Notes: a model not told the origin generated them from the letters alone. A stretch of 64,000 bases of DNA from Faecalicatena contorta (GCF_021531975.1 NZ_JAFBIY010000004.1:231656-295655); one strand, 5' to 3'; shown: positions 1 through 9,133, counted from the stretch's first letter. Numbers and translations: made by a program.

Positions 1-935
1 TGCTCTTCACGCATATTATCAATCTTCATACGGGAGAGCTGTCCATAAGTCAGCGCTCTCTGAATAGCAAGGCCCGGATCATTTGTGTGTACATGAATCT
101 TTACTACATCATCATCTGCAACACACACGATAGAATCACCAATGGAAGACAGATAACTCTTAAAATCGCTCTCATCGTCTTCTGTGAACTCTTTCTCTGT
201 CAGGATGATAAATTCTGTACAATATCCAAACTTAATATCTGCAGTATCCTGTGCATCAACCTTAACAGCACCCACACCGGCACCTGCTCCAGGAGCGATC
301 GCGCTATAATCAACCTCTTTGCCAAGAAATGCATCATATGCACCACGAATTACCTCCAGAAGTCCCTGTCCGCCTGAGTCAACTACCCCCGCTTCCTTAA
401 GAACCGGAAGCATGTCCGGAGTCTTAGACAGAACTACTTCTGCATAATCAATAACTGCCGGGATAAACTCTTCCAGATCATCTGTCTCCTGCGCCATCTC
501 AGCTGCCTTTTCGGCGATTCCGCTTGCAACTGTAAGGATGGTTCCTTCCTTCGGCTTCATAACTGCTTTATAGGCTGTATCCCGCGCTCTCTGACATGCA
601 GCAGCAAGTGCCATCACATCAATCTCTTTCTCTTCACGAATGGACTTCGTAAATCCTCTGAGAAGCTGAGAAAGAATAACTCCTGAATTACCACGGGCTC
701 CTCTTAAGGAACCGGAAGAAATTGCTTTCGCAAGCTCCTTCATATCTGGCTTTGCAAGCGCTGTCACTTCCTTGGCAGCAGCCATGATCGTAAGGGACAT
801 ATTCGTTCCCGTATCTCCATCCGGTACCGGAAATACGTTCAGTTCATTGATAAATTCTTTCTTTGCCTCAATATTCTGTGCACCTGCAAGAAACATCTTT
901 GCAAGCATATCCACATTAATAGTTTTTGTAGCCAC
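1..935 (-). CDS. DAK2/DhaL-domain protein, FakA/YloV-like (3' end cut off by window)
   Basis: About 311 N-terminal codons are visible and the gene runs off the window start. The translation begins MATKTINVDML, then carries the Dak2 signature FPVPDGDTGTNMS and the glycine-rich RGARGNSGVILSQ loop. These mark the ATP-binding DhaL domain of FakA, which phosphorylates fatty acids held by a DegV/FakB partner for phospholipid synthesis. The start is a GTG at 935, chosen because a GGAGG lies about 10 nt upstream; there is no suitable ATG. The gene follows the Asp23-family gene by about 20 bp, the same yloU-yloV order as in Bacillus, so the two are probably co-transcribed. The family assignment is firm, but the C-terminal domains cannot be seen. 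Confidence 0.85.
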   Translation of the reverse strand, partial: MATKTINVDMLAKMFLAGAQNIEAKKEFINELNVFPVPDGDTGTNMSLTIMAAAKEVTALAKPDMKELAKAISSGSLRGARGNSGVILSQLLRGFTKSIREEKEIDVMALAAACQRARDTAYKAVMKPKEGTILTVASGIAEKAAEMAQETDDLEEFIPAVIDYAEVVLSKTPDMLPVLKEAGVVDSGGQGLLEVIRGAYDAFLGKEVDYSAIAPGAGAGVGAVKVDAQDTADIKFGYCTEFIILTEKEFTEDDESDFKSYLSSIGDSIVCVADDDVVKIHVHTNDPGLAIQRALTYGQLSRMKIDNMREE

Positions 936-954
936 TTCTTATGTTCCTCCTTAA

Positions 955-1314
955 CTAATCGATGACTCTTACGCCTTCAATGTAGATATTGATCTTATCT
1001 ACCGGCATTCCTGAAAACTCTTCCACACGATATTTTACATTGCTGATCAGGTTCTCTGTTACAGCAGAGATACTTACTCCATACGCAACAATAATATGGA
1101 AATTAAGAGTTACATGGTTGTCATCAGAAATTGCCACCTGGATTCCTTTTGTCAGGCTCTCTTTCTTCAGAAGATGTACCAGCCCATCTTTTACATTCAC
1201 TGCAGCCATACCAACGATGCCAAAGCACTCAACCGCGACTGTTCCGGCATACTTTGCAATAACTTCCGGGTCAATGGTAATGATACCTAAATCTGTACTC
1301 ATACAACCTTTCAT
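955..1314 (-). CDS. Asp23/Gls24 family envelope stress protein (YloU-like)
   Basis: A 119-residue protein of the Asp23/Gls24 family: the opening GIITIDPEVIAKYAGTVAVE and the later YRVEEFSGM are typical. Family members are small proteins linked to envelope homeostasis in Gram-positives; their biochemical role is not settled. I start at the ATG at 1314 (MKGCMSTD), which has GGAGG 8 nt upstream; the longer reading frame would begin inside that ribosome binding site. It lies directly upstream of the FakA-like gene, as yloU does of yloV. A later ATG (MSTDLG) is a possible alternative start. Confidence 0.88.
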   Translation of the reverse strand: MKGCMSTDLGIITIDPEVIAKYAGTVAVECFGIVGMAAVNVKDGLVHLLKKESLTKGIQVAISDDNHVTLNFHIIVAYGVSISAVTENLISNVKYRVEEFSGMPVDKINIYIEGVRVID

Positions 1315-1431
1315 ACTGAATACCTCCAATTCTTCTATTTAAATTCCTTTTTACGCATATTTAACAAGAATATTATACTCTTTTTAACGTCATATTACAA
1401 ATAGAAAATACCTTCTATACTCAAACAGGCA

Positions 1432-1466
1432 CAAAAAAACCCGAACTCCCAAGGAAATTCGGGTTT
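1432..1466 (-). terminator. Intrinsic terminator after rpmB
   Basis: On the minus strand CCCGAA pairs with TTCGGG around a 12-nt loop and is followed by seven T residues (plus strand 1433-1439). It sits just past the rpmB stop, separating rpmB from the Asp23-family gene. Confidence 0.85.
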
Positions 1467-1472
1467 CATTCA

Positions 1473-1661
1473 TTACGCACGCTCAACTCTTCCTGATTTT
1501 AAGCAAGAAGTACAAACATACATTTTCTTTGTAGCACCGTTTTCTGTCTTAACGCGAACGGATTTTACATTTGATTTCCACATCTTTGGTGTTTTTCTAT
1601 TAGAGTGACTTACATTATTTCCAAAATGAGCACCCTTTTCGCAAATAGCACATTTAGCCAT
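1473..1661 (-). CDS. rpmB: 50S ribosomal protein L28
   Basis: A 62-residue protein matching bacterial L28 over its whole length. It has two CxxC pairs (CAIC near the N-terminus, CTSC near the C-terminus), so it is the zinc-binding form of L28. A GGAGG lies 8-9 nt before the ATG. The gene is monocistronic, with its own promoter upstream and a terminator immediately downstream. A short hairpin (GTCCAT/ATGGAC, 1690-1704) sits in its leader and might affect expression, though nothing more can be said from sequence. Confidence 0.97.
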   Translation of the reverse strand: MAKCAICEKGAHFGNNVSHSNRKTPKMWKSNVKSVRVKTENGATKKMYVCTSCLKSGRVERA

Positions 1662-1717
1662 GACTGCACCTCCTAACGCTCATAATAAGTCCATTACATG
1701 GACTCGCAACACTAGTT

Positions 1718-1746
1718 ATTGTAACAGAATATGATAAGGAATGCAA
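1718..1746 (-). promoter_or_regulatory. SigA-type promoter of rpmB
   Basis: On the minus strand TTGCAT (1746-1741) is followed by 17 nt and TACAAT (1723-1718), about 55 bp before the rpmB start. Confidence 0.75.
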
Positions 1747-1793
1747 GTACAAAATACATAGTTTTATCAATATTTTGTTATCTTTTGTTATCG

Positions 1794-1937
1794 TCAACAA
1801 CAAAACAGATTATACCCTGCCAGTATACACAGAATGATACACAACACTTCCACAAATGTATTTGGTAAAATCAAAGCAAGTACAATTCCAACCGCAATAA
1901 AGAACAATGCAAATCCGATCACGCGTTTCACACGCAT
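1794..1937 (-). CDS. Small hydrophobic protein, 47 aa, unknown function
   Basis: A 47-codon frame starting MRVKRVIGFALFF and ending in NLFCC, with two stretches long enough to cross the membrane (about residues 5-23 and 26-43) and a basic N-terminus. A second ATG lies one codon upstream (1940), and GAGAGG provides a ribosome binding site. It follows ytfJ by about 67 bp on the same strand and could be the last gene of that operon. I have a vague memory of similar small proteins beside ytfJ in other Lachnospiraceae but cannot confirm it. The paired C-terminal cysteines are unusual. No function is proposed. Confidence 0.6.
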   Translation of the reverse strand: MRVKRVIGFALFFIAVGIVLALILPNTFVEVLCIILCILAGYNLFCC

Positions 1938-2007
1938 CATCCTCTCAGTCTGCCTTGTGATATTCTATGTGCGATCTCACAAAATATTGCCTGTACGCCT
2001 TATATTC

Positions 2008-2394
2008 TTACTCTGCTTCATCAAGAATATCCTTCACATCTTCTTCTGTCATCTTCTCTTCCTTACCTGCAGAGAATTTATCAATAACATCCGGAACCAT
2101 ATCGAGAATCTTCGTGATGGTATCCTGATTCTTAATATTGACAAGCTTTGTATGTCCATTCTGGATCACAAGCACTGCACATGGTGTCATCTTACCACCA
2201 AGACCACCTGCTCCTTTTTCCTTTTTATCGCCGTTAAACGCACCGGCACCTACTGCAAAGGATACATCTACAAGCGGAAGGATAATCGTATCACCGATGT
2301 GAATCGCATCTCCTACAACAGTTTTGGATGATATAACTCCATCCATTCCCTGAAAAAGAGCCTCTACCGTTCCCTTAAAATTATTGTCTGCCAT
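2008..2394 (-). CDS. ytfJ: GerW family sporulation protein YtfJ
   Basis: A 128-residue protein with the GerW/YtfJ pattern: an opening VEALFQGMDGVISSKTVVGD, then a glycine-rich middle (GAGAFNGDKKEKGAGGLGGK) and a conserved PCAVLVIQ strand. In Bacillus the family is made in the forespore and affects germination; the molecular role is unclear. The C-terminus is acidic (EEKMTEEDVKDILDEAE). It follows the DUF2953 gene by 17 bp, and the DUF2953-YtfJ pairing is common in spore-formers, which supports both calls. Confidence 0.92.
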   Translation of the reverse strand: MADNNFKGTVEALFQGMDGVISSKTVVGDAIHIGDTIILPLVDVSFAVGAGAFNGDKKEKGAGGLGGKMTPCAVLVIQNGHTKLVNIKNQDTITKILDMVPDVIDKFSAGKEEKMTEEDVKDILDEAE

Positions 2395-2411
2395 ATCCGT
2401 TTCCTCCTCAA

Positions 2412-3347
2412 CTATAATTCAAAATTTTTCACATGCCTGTATGTCGTGCGGATGTTCTTACACAGAATAAGACGGATGCATACCGCCACAAAATGGCATA
2501 CGCGGATCTTCCCTTTTATATGAAGATTTCCCTTTAATATCTGATGTTCGAAATCCGGCACAATATTGGTATGCTCACCAATAAATGGATACAGCATACT
2601 AAAGACTGCAAGTACCTGTCCTGTCGTACAGGGATCATCAAATCCGAAGACGATATTTGCCTGTATTTTGTCCGGTTTCAGATGTCCAAGAAGATGAAAC
2701 ACTTCTTTTTTCACCTTACAAAAAGCCTGTACATGTACTTCATCCTGGACAAAAGCTGTAAGCTTATTTTTCTTCTCTGATAATGCCTTTATTTTATCAC
2801 ACAACTTCGTGATTGTACATTTTATCTTTTCAATAAGTCCCTTTATCTTCGACGTAATGCTTTCTTTATCTTCTTTGCGATCACTGGATTCTTTTTCAGG
2901 AATTTCTTCCACGCTTTCTTTCCATTCCTGAGCATCTTCAGTTTCCGGCAATTCTTCCTGAGTTTCTGCCAGCTTTTCTTCCGGTTCTTTTTCTTCATAT
3001 GCATTCTCCTCCTTATTCTCCGTCACAGGCGTCTTCGTCTCTGTCACAGGAATCTGCTTTTCTTCCGGTGATGTATAATCTTGTCCGCCCATACGCTTCA
3101 TCCAGGCAAGTCGCAGACGCCATCGAAGCTTTCGATTCTTAAAATACGCATCCACACGTACAAGATGTAAAAGCCATGTAACTTTTATCTTCGCTTTCAG
3201 AGAATCTATATTTCCCTCACATTTTCCTGATACTTCATAACGCACAGGTACAAAAAGGACAATACAAACTAACAATACTAATATTCCCAGTATTGCCGCC
3301 AATATGATGCCTATTATCTTCAATATCAACAACAGTATATGTAGCAT
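2412..3347 (-). CDS. DUF2953 domain-containing membrane protein (YtfI-like)
   Basis: A 311-residue protein with an N-terminal membrane helix (about residues 3-33, very leucine/isoleucine-rich) followed by FVPVRYEVSGK, the usual start of DUF2953. Residues about 95-160 are a low-complexity acidic linker dominated by glutamate. The C-terminal part (about 205-300) has the DUF2953 core GFDDPCTTGQVLAVFSMLYP. The function of the family is unknown; the link is to sporulation through its neighbour ytfJ. The ATG lies 1 nt after the upstream gene's stop with AGGAAG as the binding site, so translation is probably coupled. The acidic linker is longer than I would expect. Confidence 0.85.
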   Translation of the reverse strand: MLHILLLILKIIGIILAAILGILVLLVCIVLFVPVRYEVSGKCEGNIDSLKAKIKVTWLLHLVRVDAYFKNRKLRWRLRLAWMKRMGGQDYTSPEEKQIPVTETKTPVTENKEENAYEEKEPEEKLAETQEELPETEDAQEWKESVEEIPEKESSDRKEDKESITSKIKGLIEKIKCTITKLCDKIKALSEKKNKLTAFVQDEVHVQAFCKVKKEVFHLLGHLKPDKIQANIVFGFDDPCTTGQVLAVFSMLYPFIGEHTNIVPDFEHQILKGNLHIKGKIRVCHFVAVCIRLILCKNIRTTYRHVKNFEL

Positions 3348-3348
3348 C

Positions 3349-3672
3349 TTAATCTTCCTGCTCTTTTTTTAATATATAGGAACGGATATCCACTCCCTTT
3401 GTCTCATTATACACCTCTTGTGTTATTTCTTCCACAAGTTCTACTGCCTCATCATATCCTTTTGTAATACCAACTATAAAAAAGTCTTCATTCGGAAAAT
3501 CCGGCTGTAAAAAAAGTATACTGTTATATATTTCCAGACTGACTTTCTCATTGGCAGCAAGTACGATAACATGCACCGAAGGCTGGAACTTTCCACTTTC
3601 CAGCTTTCGGATGATTTTATCCTTCTTTTTTCTTATATTTTCTGTCATATATAGATGTCGATAATATCTCAT
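3349..3672 (-). CDS. Conserved hypothetical protein, 107 aa
   Basis: I do not recognise a named family. The protein starts with a basic segment (MRYYRHLYMTENIRKKKDKIIRKLESGK), then has alternating beta-like strands (VHVIVLAANEK, DFFIVGITKGYDEAVELVEEI), suggesting a small soluble alpha/beta protein. It lies in tight operon order between the penicillin-binding protein (17 bp gap) and the DUF2953 gene (1 bp gap). The context suggests an envelope or sporulation role, but that is only association. A start at the second methionine (MTENIRKK) is possible. Confidence 0.7.
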   Translation of the reverse strand: MRYYRHLYMTENIRKKKDKIIRKLESGKFQPSVHVIVLAANEKVSLEIYNSILFLQPDFPNEDFFIVGITKGYDEAVELVEEITQEVYNETKGVDIRSYILKKEQED

Positions 3673-3689
3673 AGATGCTGCCTTTCTCC

Positions 3690-5222
3690 CTAATGATATG
3701 CATCAAATACCTGTTTGGCAATATTTACGGCTTTTGCTGAACCATCTGCGGATTCGATGATCACACTGACAACAAGATCTGGATTATCTACATTTGACAT
3801 ACCGATAAACCAGGAGTGATCTTTTTCTTTATCCGAACTATATTCCGCTGTTCCGGTCTTTCCTGCTGCTGTATAACTCTGTCCGTTCAGAACCGATGCT
3901 GTACCATATTCCGTTACAGCTGTCATATACTGCTTCAGCTGTGCCGCCTCTTCAGAAGTCATCAATGTGCCATATTTTTCCGGCTTATTTTTCTCAATAA
4001 TACTTCCTGTGTAATTCGTTACCTGATCCACCAGATACGGTTTCATCAGCACGCCCCCATTGGCAATGGCACTTGTGATCAGTGCCATGTGATACGGGCT
4101 CACCTGCGTCTGTCCCTGTCCCATAGCTGTCATCATACGCTCCGCTTCAGACGCATTTTTCTGTAAAGTAAATTTACTTTTGCTGTACGGGAGTTCACAC
4201 GGGAGCTTGGAATCAAACAAAAGTTCTTTGGAAGTATCCTGAAATTTACTGATATTCAGAGATGCACCGATATTGGAAAACGATGTATTACAGGAATATG
4301 CCAGACTGTCTTTGAGATCCACATCCCCATGCACATGTCCATTGTAGCAGTGAATCGTTGTTCCGTTTGCCTCGATTTCTCCGGTACATGTATATCCATA
4401 AGAAGCATATCCGGCATTTTCACGCATAAATTCCAGTGTTGTTACTACTTTAAATGTAGAACCCGGTGCATACTGTCCCTGTGTTGCACGATTTAAAAGA
4501 GCACTGTTTTCGTTATCTGTGCTTAAGGTTTCCCAGTTCTGAGCCACTGTATTCGGATCGTAATCCGGTTTTGAGACCATAGCAAGTATTTTTCCTGTAC
4601 TCGGTTCAATCGCAACAACTGCGCCCTTGTTATTTCCCAATGCATTATACGCTGCCTCCTGCACACCTACATCAAGAGTCGTCACCACATTATCTCCGAT
4701 ATTTTTCTTATCCTGAAATTCTGTTTTCAGTTTTTCAAGGAAAAATGCATTGGACGTCAGAAGCTCGAAGTTTTCCAAAGACTCAATTCCTGATTTGCCT
4801 TTTGCAGTATAACCGACAACATGTGCAAACATATTCCCGTAGGGATACTCTCTTGTTTCCGTTCCATCCTCTGCCACATTTGTCTGTGCCAGTACTTTAC
4901 CTGTTCTGTCAAGTATTTTACCACGTACCACACGGTCGGCAAGTGAATCAAGTCTTGCATTATACGGACTGCGGATGATATCACGGCTTTTCACTACATT
5001 AAAATACGAAATGTATGCCATCATACCGATGAACAGAGCCACAAACACATATGTTACCCTAGCGAATTCTTTGTTCCTTGCGCGCTTTTTCTTTGCCCGC
5101 CTCTTGTCTTCGCGGTTGGCTTCTTTGCGGTCTTTTCTGGACATCTCCCGCTTTTCCTGCTCTCTTTTTATTCTCTTGTCTGCTTCTCGCTGCTCGTAAC
5201 CTTTCCTTTTTCTTTCTTTCAA
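3690..5222 (-). CDS. Penicillin-binding transpeptidase (class B type)
   Basis: A 510-residue class B penicillin-binding protein, a D,D-transpeptidase that cross-links peptidoglycan outside the membrane. It has a highly basic cytoplasmic tail (residues 1-52), one membrane helix (about 54-74), a short pedestal region and a transpeptidase domain with all three motifs: STFK (S255-K258), SCN (310-312) and KTGT (455-458). The architecture resembles PbpA proteins paired with an FtsW/RodA-type glycosyltransferase. The frame begins with a TTG at 5222, inside the upstream ftsW-like gene; an internal ATG at 5144 (MSRKDRK) is the alternative. Either start leaves a long overlap with ftsW (164 or 86 bp), implying coupled synthesis. 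The function is certain; the start is not. Confidence 0.93.
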   Translation of the reverse strand: MKERKRKGYEQREADKRIKREQEKREMSRKDRKEANREDKRRAKKKRARNKEFARVTYVFVALFIGMMAYISYFNVVKSRDIIRSPYNARLDSLADRVVRGKILDRTGKVLAQTNVAEDGTETREYPYGNMFAHVVGYTAKGKSGIESLENFELLTSNAFFLEKLKTEFQDKKNIGDNVVTTLDVGVQEAAYNALGNNKGAVVAIEPSTGKILAMVSKPDYDPNTVAQNWETLSTDNENSALLNRATQGQYAPGSTFKVVTTLEFMRENAGYASYGYTCTGEIEANGTTIHCYNGHVHGDVDLKDSLAYSCNTSFSNIGASLNISKFQDTSKELLFDSKLPCELPYSKSKFTLQKNASEAERMMTAMGQGQTQVSPYHMALITSAIANGGVLMKPYLVDQVTNYTGSIIEKNKPEKYGTLMTSEEAAQLKQYMTAVTEYGTASVLNGQSYTAAGKTGTAEYSSDKEKDHSWFIGMSNVDNPDLVVSVIIESADGSAKAVNIAKQVFDAYH

Positions 5223-6531
5223 TATCCTCTTCCTCGTCTTCTCTTAATATATATAAGCCCTGAATGATACCAAACATAACCACCGTGCTGAGGAGGGAAC
5301 TTCCTCCATAGCTTACAAGTGGAAGTGTCACACCCGTAGACGGGATAAATTTCGTCACACCGCCGACATTTAAGAATACCTGGAAAATGTAACATGTTCC
5401 AAGTCCCAGTGCCACCAGCTTATAGAATATATTGTGGAGCTGCATGGCAATATTCAAAAACATTACATAGCAACTGACACAAATCAAAATCATACATAAT
5501 GCAAATATCAGACCAAGCTCTTCCGAAATAGCCGAAAAAATAAAGTCTGAAGATGCAACCGGGATCGTATCTGGTTTTCCCTGATAAAGTCCCATTCCAA
5601 ACCAGCTTCCTGTACCGATCGCAAACAATGACTGTGCCACCTGAAATCCCCCGTCATTATACGCGCCAAACGGATCTTTCCATGCAAGGACACGGACACG
5701 AATATGGTTAAACAGATAATATGCAACTACTGACGCCCCACTTCCTGCCGCCATTCCTGCAAGAATATAAAGAGGCTGCCTCGTTGCCACATACAGCATA
5801 ACCAGATAAACAACAAATATAATAAGCGCTGCTCCAAGATCCTTGGATACTACCAGGATCAATACATGGAAAGCCGCAAGAGCTGTTGTTATCACAATGT
5901 TACGGAACTCCAGAGACATTTTAAAACTGGATGCCACAAAGAATACAAAAATGATCTTCACAAGCTCTGATGGCTGAATATTTACCACTGATGTCTCAAA
6001 ACCAAGCTTGGCACCGCCGGAGACACCGCCCCATATAACAACTGCAGCAAGTGATACGATACCAACAATTGCATATAGCTTTCTCCACTCCGAAAGCAGC
6101 TTAAACTTCCGGATGATGACCGGAACAACCAGACTCATGGCAATTGCCACTGCAGCAATCACAAACTGCTTGACAGCAACTGCATAATTCAGTCTTGTCA
6201 GCATGATCATTCCAATACACAACAGCATACACATATTATTCACAACAAGTCTTGAGACCTTCGGATAAATATTGGTATACAAAAGTATGATTGCACCAAA
6301 TAAAACAACCTGCATCAGATAAAATGCAAGAAGCTTAATATCTTCTGTCTCCAGATACATGACCAGATAAGCAATGATCTGTATCATGAACATCAATACA
6401 TTCTGTCTGCCAAGAAGCTGTTTCTTCCTGTCAGGATCCCGATATCCAAAAATACTGAAACACAGAAATGTATACATCGTTATCAGTATGATCATCAGAT
6501 ATTTGGATAATTCTACAATAATATTTACCAA
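5059..6531 (-). CDS. FtsW/RodA/SpoVE family (SEDS) peptidoglycan polymerase
   Basis: A 490-residue SEDS glycosyltransferase that polymerises lipid II and works with the class B PBP encoded next to it. Many membrane helices are visible, as are the family motifs NIQPSELVKI near the middle and GVTLPLVSYGGSS near residue 410. The last 65 residues form a cytoplasmic tail of Lys/Arg/Glu/Gln and are longer than in typical FtsW; most of this tail is encoded by DNA that also encodes the start of the PBP. The start is a TTG at 6531 with AGGTG upstream, overlapping the end of the U32 gene's stop region. Which paralogue (FtsW, RodA or SpoVE) it is cannot be decided here. Confidence 0.92.
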   Translation of the reverse strand: MVNIIVELSKYLMIILITMYTFLCFSIFGYRDPDRKKQLLGRQNVLMFMIQIIAYLVMYLETEDIKLLAFYLMQVVLFGAIILLYTNIYPKVSRLVVNNMCMLLCIGMIMLTRLNYAVAVKQFVIAAVAIAMSLVVPVIIRKFKLLSEWRKLYAIVGIVSLAAVVIWGGVSGGAKLGFETSVVNIQPSELVKIIFVFFVASSFKMSLEFRNIVITTALAAFHVLILVVSKDLGAALIIFVVYLVMLYVATRQPLYILAGMAAGSGASVVAYYLFNHIRVRVLAWKDPFGAYNDGGFQVAQSLFAIGTGSWFGMGLYQGKPDTIPVASSDFIFSAISEELGLIFALCMILICVSCYVMFLNIAMQLHNIFYKLVALGLGTCYIFQVFLNVGGVTKFIPSTGVTLPLVSYGGSSLLSTVVMFGIIQGLYILREDEEEDIERKKKERLRAARSRQENKKRAGKAGDVQKRPQRSQPRRQEAGKEKARKEQRIR

Positions 6532-6539
6532 AACTTCAC

Positions 6540-8672
6540 CTACTTTACACCCCGTTTAAAGTGTCCTCTTGTATAATCCACATCCGGCATCCTGGCTTCG
6601 CCGTCCGCCTGGAATACACACCTGTACATCTCTGCGATCTGTCTTGTCTGTTCTTCGCTTTCTATCGTAAAATCAAGCCGCAGAGCAGCTGGGGATACTT
6701 CTTTTATCTCCTCCTTCTGGTCAAGCAGAACCAGCGGCGAGGAATTATATATGATATTATAACAATATTTGCAATAGTTTCTGACAGCAAATTTCTTCTT
6801 ATATCTGTCCGTTAAAAACATAATACCTTCTTTATGCAAGCATTTTCCTGTTGTTTTCTGAATACAGTTTGCGGTTATCATGACCGGTTCATATCCATAA
6901 ACGCTCAGGACACCGCCTCCTCCAAGAGCCTGGAGCTCTCTGTAATTCAGTTCCGCCGGAAATGTATATTCACAAATATCTGTTTTTCGAAGGAAATCTC
7001 TGCTCCAGGTATTGAATACATACAGATTTGCATCTGCTATGATCTTGCCAGAATATCCCTTTGTCTTAAGCCATTCATAGCTTTCCCAGTTCCGGATCAA
7101 CACACCGTCATAAGACTGAAGAATAAGCTCATACCGCTTTTCATATAGATCGATTGCTTTTCTCCTGAAAATATATGGCATAGCAAGAAACAGCATTCGC
7201 CTTTTTTCACTTCTTACTTCCCTGCATATCTTACGCACATCTTCATCAAACCCAATACCGTCATCTACATAAACAGAAGAAATTGCCTCATTCTCCAGAA
7301 CCGCTAAAAGCTGCTCCTTCTTCTGCACGCAGGCATGCAGCGCCGGTGGGTTCATATCCTTCACAGCTTCTTTACTCGCAGCTGACTCAATCACTTTTGG
7401 CTCTCTGCGGTAGTGAATAAGCATTGCATTCTGAAGCTTCTCCATTCCATCTCTTCTGAGCACATTTAACGCCTGCATTGGGAGAAAAATGCTTCCTTCT
7501 GTCTCAATATTCAGTGATGCAAACACAAATTCTGTATTTCCCGTTTTTCGCATCTGCTTTTCGATACGTTCATGGTCAAGGGGCTGATTCTTAGCCGTCT
7601 GTACCATTTCACCTTGTATCTGTACAGACAACCTTTCATTTTCGTCAGACAAAAACAGTTTAGCATGTTTTCCCTCAGAAAGTATTAATTTCCCATTAAT
7701 TTTTACTTTATTTTTATAATTATCCGGAAGATTCTCCTGTTCGCTATCGTTTGCAAGACGACCAAAGGATATCATATCTTTTCCATTATGCTGACGGTAA
7801 TATCCTTCTGAATAACCTCTTCTTCGATACACATTTTCGAGAAGTCTTAAGTCGTCCGGCGCCACCCGGAAACCTTTTCTTCCAGTCTGCAGATACAGAT
7901 CCACATACTTTCGATACATGCTTACAACTGTATACACATATTCCGGCTGCTTCATCCGTCCTTCGATCTTGAAGGAATCTATCCCTGCATCAATAAGATC
8001 AGGCAAAAGCTCAATCGTACACATATCTTTAAGACTCAAAAGGTCTTCCGGTTTCTTTCCGGACACACTGTAGGGAAGACGGCATGGCTGCGCACACTGT
8101 CCCCGGTTACCACTTCTTCCGCCGATCATACTGCTAAGAAGACATTGTCCGGAATAGCAATAACACATGGCACCATGTACGAAACATTCGATTTCCAGTC
8201 CAGTCTTCTCTTTCATTTCACGAATTTCCTGAAGTGACAGTTCCCTTGCCGGTACAATACGTTCTGCGCCGATTTTACCAAAGAATCCTGCACCTGGTGT
8301 CCCCGTTACTGTTGCCTGGGTACTCACATGCAGAGCCAGATCCGGAAAATGCTTTCTCACAAATTCCATAACACCTATATCTTGTACGATCACAGCGTCC
8401 AGTCCCTGTCTGTAATATGGCAAAAGATAAGCATATAATTCCTTTATCTCGCACTCTTTCAAAAGTGTATTTACCGTCATATACAATTTTTTTCCATGCA
8501 GATGCACATAATCAATCGCCTCCAGCATCTGTTCCTCATTTAGATTATCTGCATAGGCACGTGCACCAAATCTGCTTCCACCGATATATACCGCATCTGC
8601 TCCCGCACAGACAGCAGCACACAAGCTGTCCCACGAACCGGCCGGAGCCAGGATCTCAACATTTCTTTTCAT
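6540..8672 (-). CDS. U32 family peptidase / RlhA-like protein with C-terminal extension
   Basis: A 710-residue member of the U32 family. The N-terminal part (EILAPAGSWDSLCAAVCAGADAVYIGG) and the cysteine-containing core (CFVHGAMCYCYSGQCLLSSMIGGRSGNRGQCAQPCR) are diagnostic. Named members include collagenase-like proteases and the RNA hydroxylation factors RlhA and TrhP, whose conserved cysteines probably hold an Fe-S cluster. The long form with a C-terminal half resembling DUF3656-containing proteins points to RlhA-type rRNA hydroxylation more than to proteolysis. The ATG at 8672 has AGAGG 8 nt upstream. It ends 8 bp before the ftsW-like gene and so may lead that operon. Confidence 0.88.
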   Translation of the reverse strand: MKRNVEILAPAGSWDSLCAAVCAGADAVYIGGSRFGARAYADNLNEEQMLEAIDYVHLHGKKLYMTVNTLLKECEIKELYAYLLPYYRQGLDAVIVQDIGVMEFVRKHFPDLALHVSTQATVTGTPGAGFFGKIGAERIVPARELSLQEIREMKEKTGLEIECFVHGAMCYCYSGQCLLSSMIGGRSGNRGQCAQPCRLPYSVSGKKPEDLLSLKDMCTIELLPDLIDAGIDSFKIEGRMKQPEYVYTVVSMYRKYVDLYLQTGRKGFRVAPDDLRLLENVYRRRGYSEGYYRQHNGKDMISFGRLANDSEQENLPDNYKNKVKINGKLILSEGKHAKLFLSDENERLSVQIQGEMVQTAKNQPLDHERIEKQMRKTGNTEFVFASLNIETEGSIFLPMQALNVLRRDGMEKLQNAMLIHYRREPKVIESAASKEAVKDMNPPALHACVQKKEQLLAVLENEAISSVYVDDGIGFDEDVRKICREVRSEKRRMLFLAMPYIFRRKAIDLYEKRYELILQSYDGVLIRNWESYEWLKTKGYSGKIIADANLYVFNTWSRDFLRKTDICEYTFPAELNYRELQALGGGGVLSVYGYEPVMITANCIQKTTGKCLHKEGIMFLTDRYKKKFAVRNYCKYCYNIIYNSSPLVLLDQKEEIKEVSPAALRLDFTIESEEQTRQIAEMYRCVFQADGEARMPDVDYTRGHFKRGVK

Positions 8673-8684
8673 CACAACAACCTC

Positions 8685-8712
8685 TAAAAAAGGCTGTCAA
8701 CCTGACAGCCCT
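8685..8712 (-). terminator. Intrinsic terminator after zapA
   Basis: A perfect 8-bp stem GGCTGTCA/TGACAGCC with a 3-nt loop, followed on the minus strand by six T residues. It closes the zapA transcript just before the U32 gene. Confidence 0.88.
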
Positions 8713-8722
8713 CTGCTTGTAT

Positions 8723-9133
8723 TTACTTTCGTTTATTTTTCATCTCTGTCTCTAACTGCACGATCTTCATCTGAAGGTCCTTATTCTCCTCCTTCAGCTT
8801 GTCCAGTGCCTTCTCTGCGTTCTCCAGTTTGATCTGAACAGAAATCAGTTCATGCTTCAGGTCATACATCTCTTTGTCCTTTGCCTCGATGTCACTCTCC
8901 AAAGTTCCGCCCTGCTTTCTGGCCTTGAAATAATCATCTGCAATATTCAGCGCAAGAAGAACACTCCTTGTCTCAGCACTCTGCTTACGGTACCCGTCGC
9001 TGCTTGAGCACTCTTCAATCTTATGATTCAGATAAGTAGATACCTTCTGCAGATAATCCTCGCTCTCGAATCCGCTTAATGTAAATACCTTTCCACCTAT
9101 TAATACTTCGGTATAATTTTTTGATGATGCCAT
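8723..9133 (-). CDS. zapA: Cell division protein ZapA
   Basis: A 136-residue ZapA-like protein. The N-terminal domain (TEVLIGGKVFTLSGFESEDYLQKVSTYLNHKI) matches the ZapA fold, and the last 60 residues form a continuous coiled coil rich in Lys/Glu heptads (ALDKLKEENKDLQMKIVQLE). ZapA promotes FtsZ filament bundling at mid-cell. The start is the ATG at 9133 with GGGAGG 5 nt upstream; the longer frame starting MKVWEAS would lie over this site. It has its own promoter and terminator, so it appears monocistronic despite the ftsW-like and PBP genes downstream. Confidence 0.93.
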   Translation of the reverse strand: MASSKNYTEVLIGGKVFTLSGFESEDYLQKVSTYLNHKIEECSSSDGYRKQSAETRSVLLALNIADDYFKARKQGGTLESDIEAKDKEMYDLKHELISVQIKLENAEKALDKLKEENKDLQMKIVQLETEMKNKRK

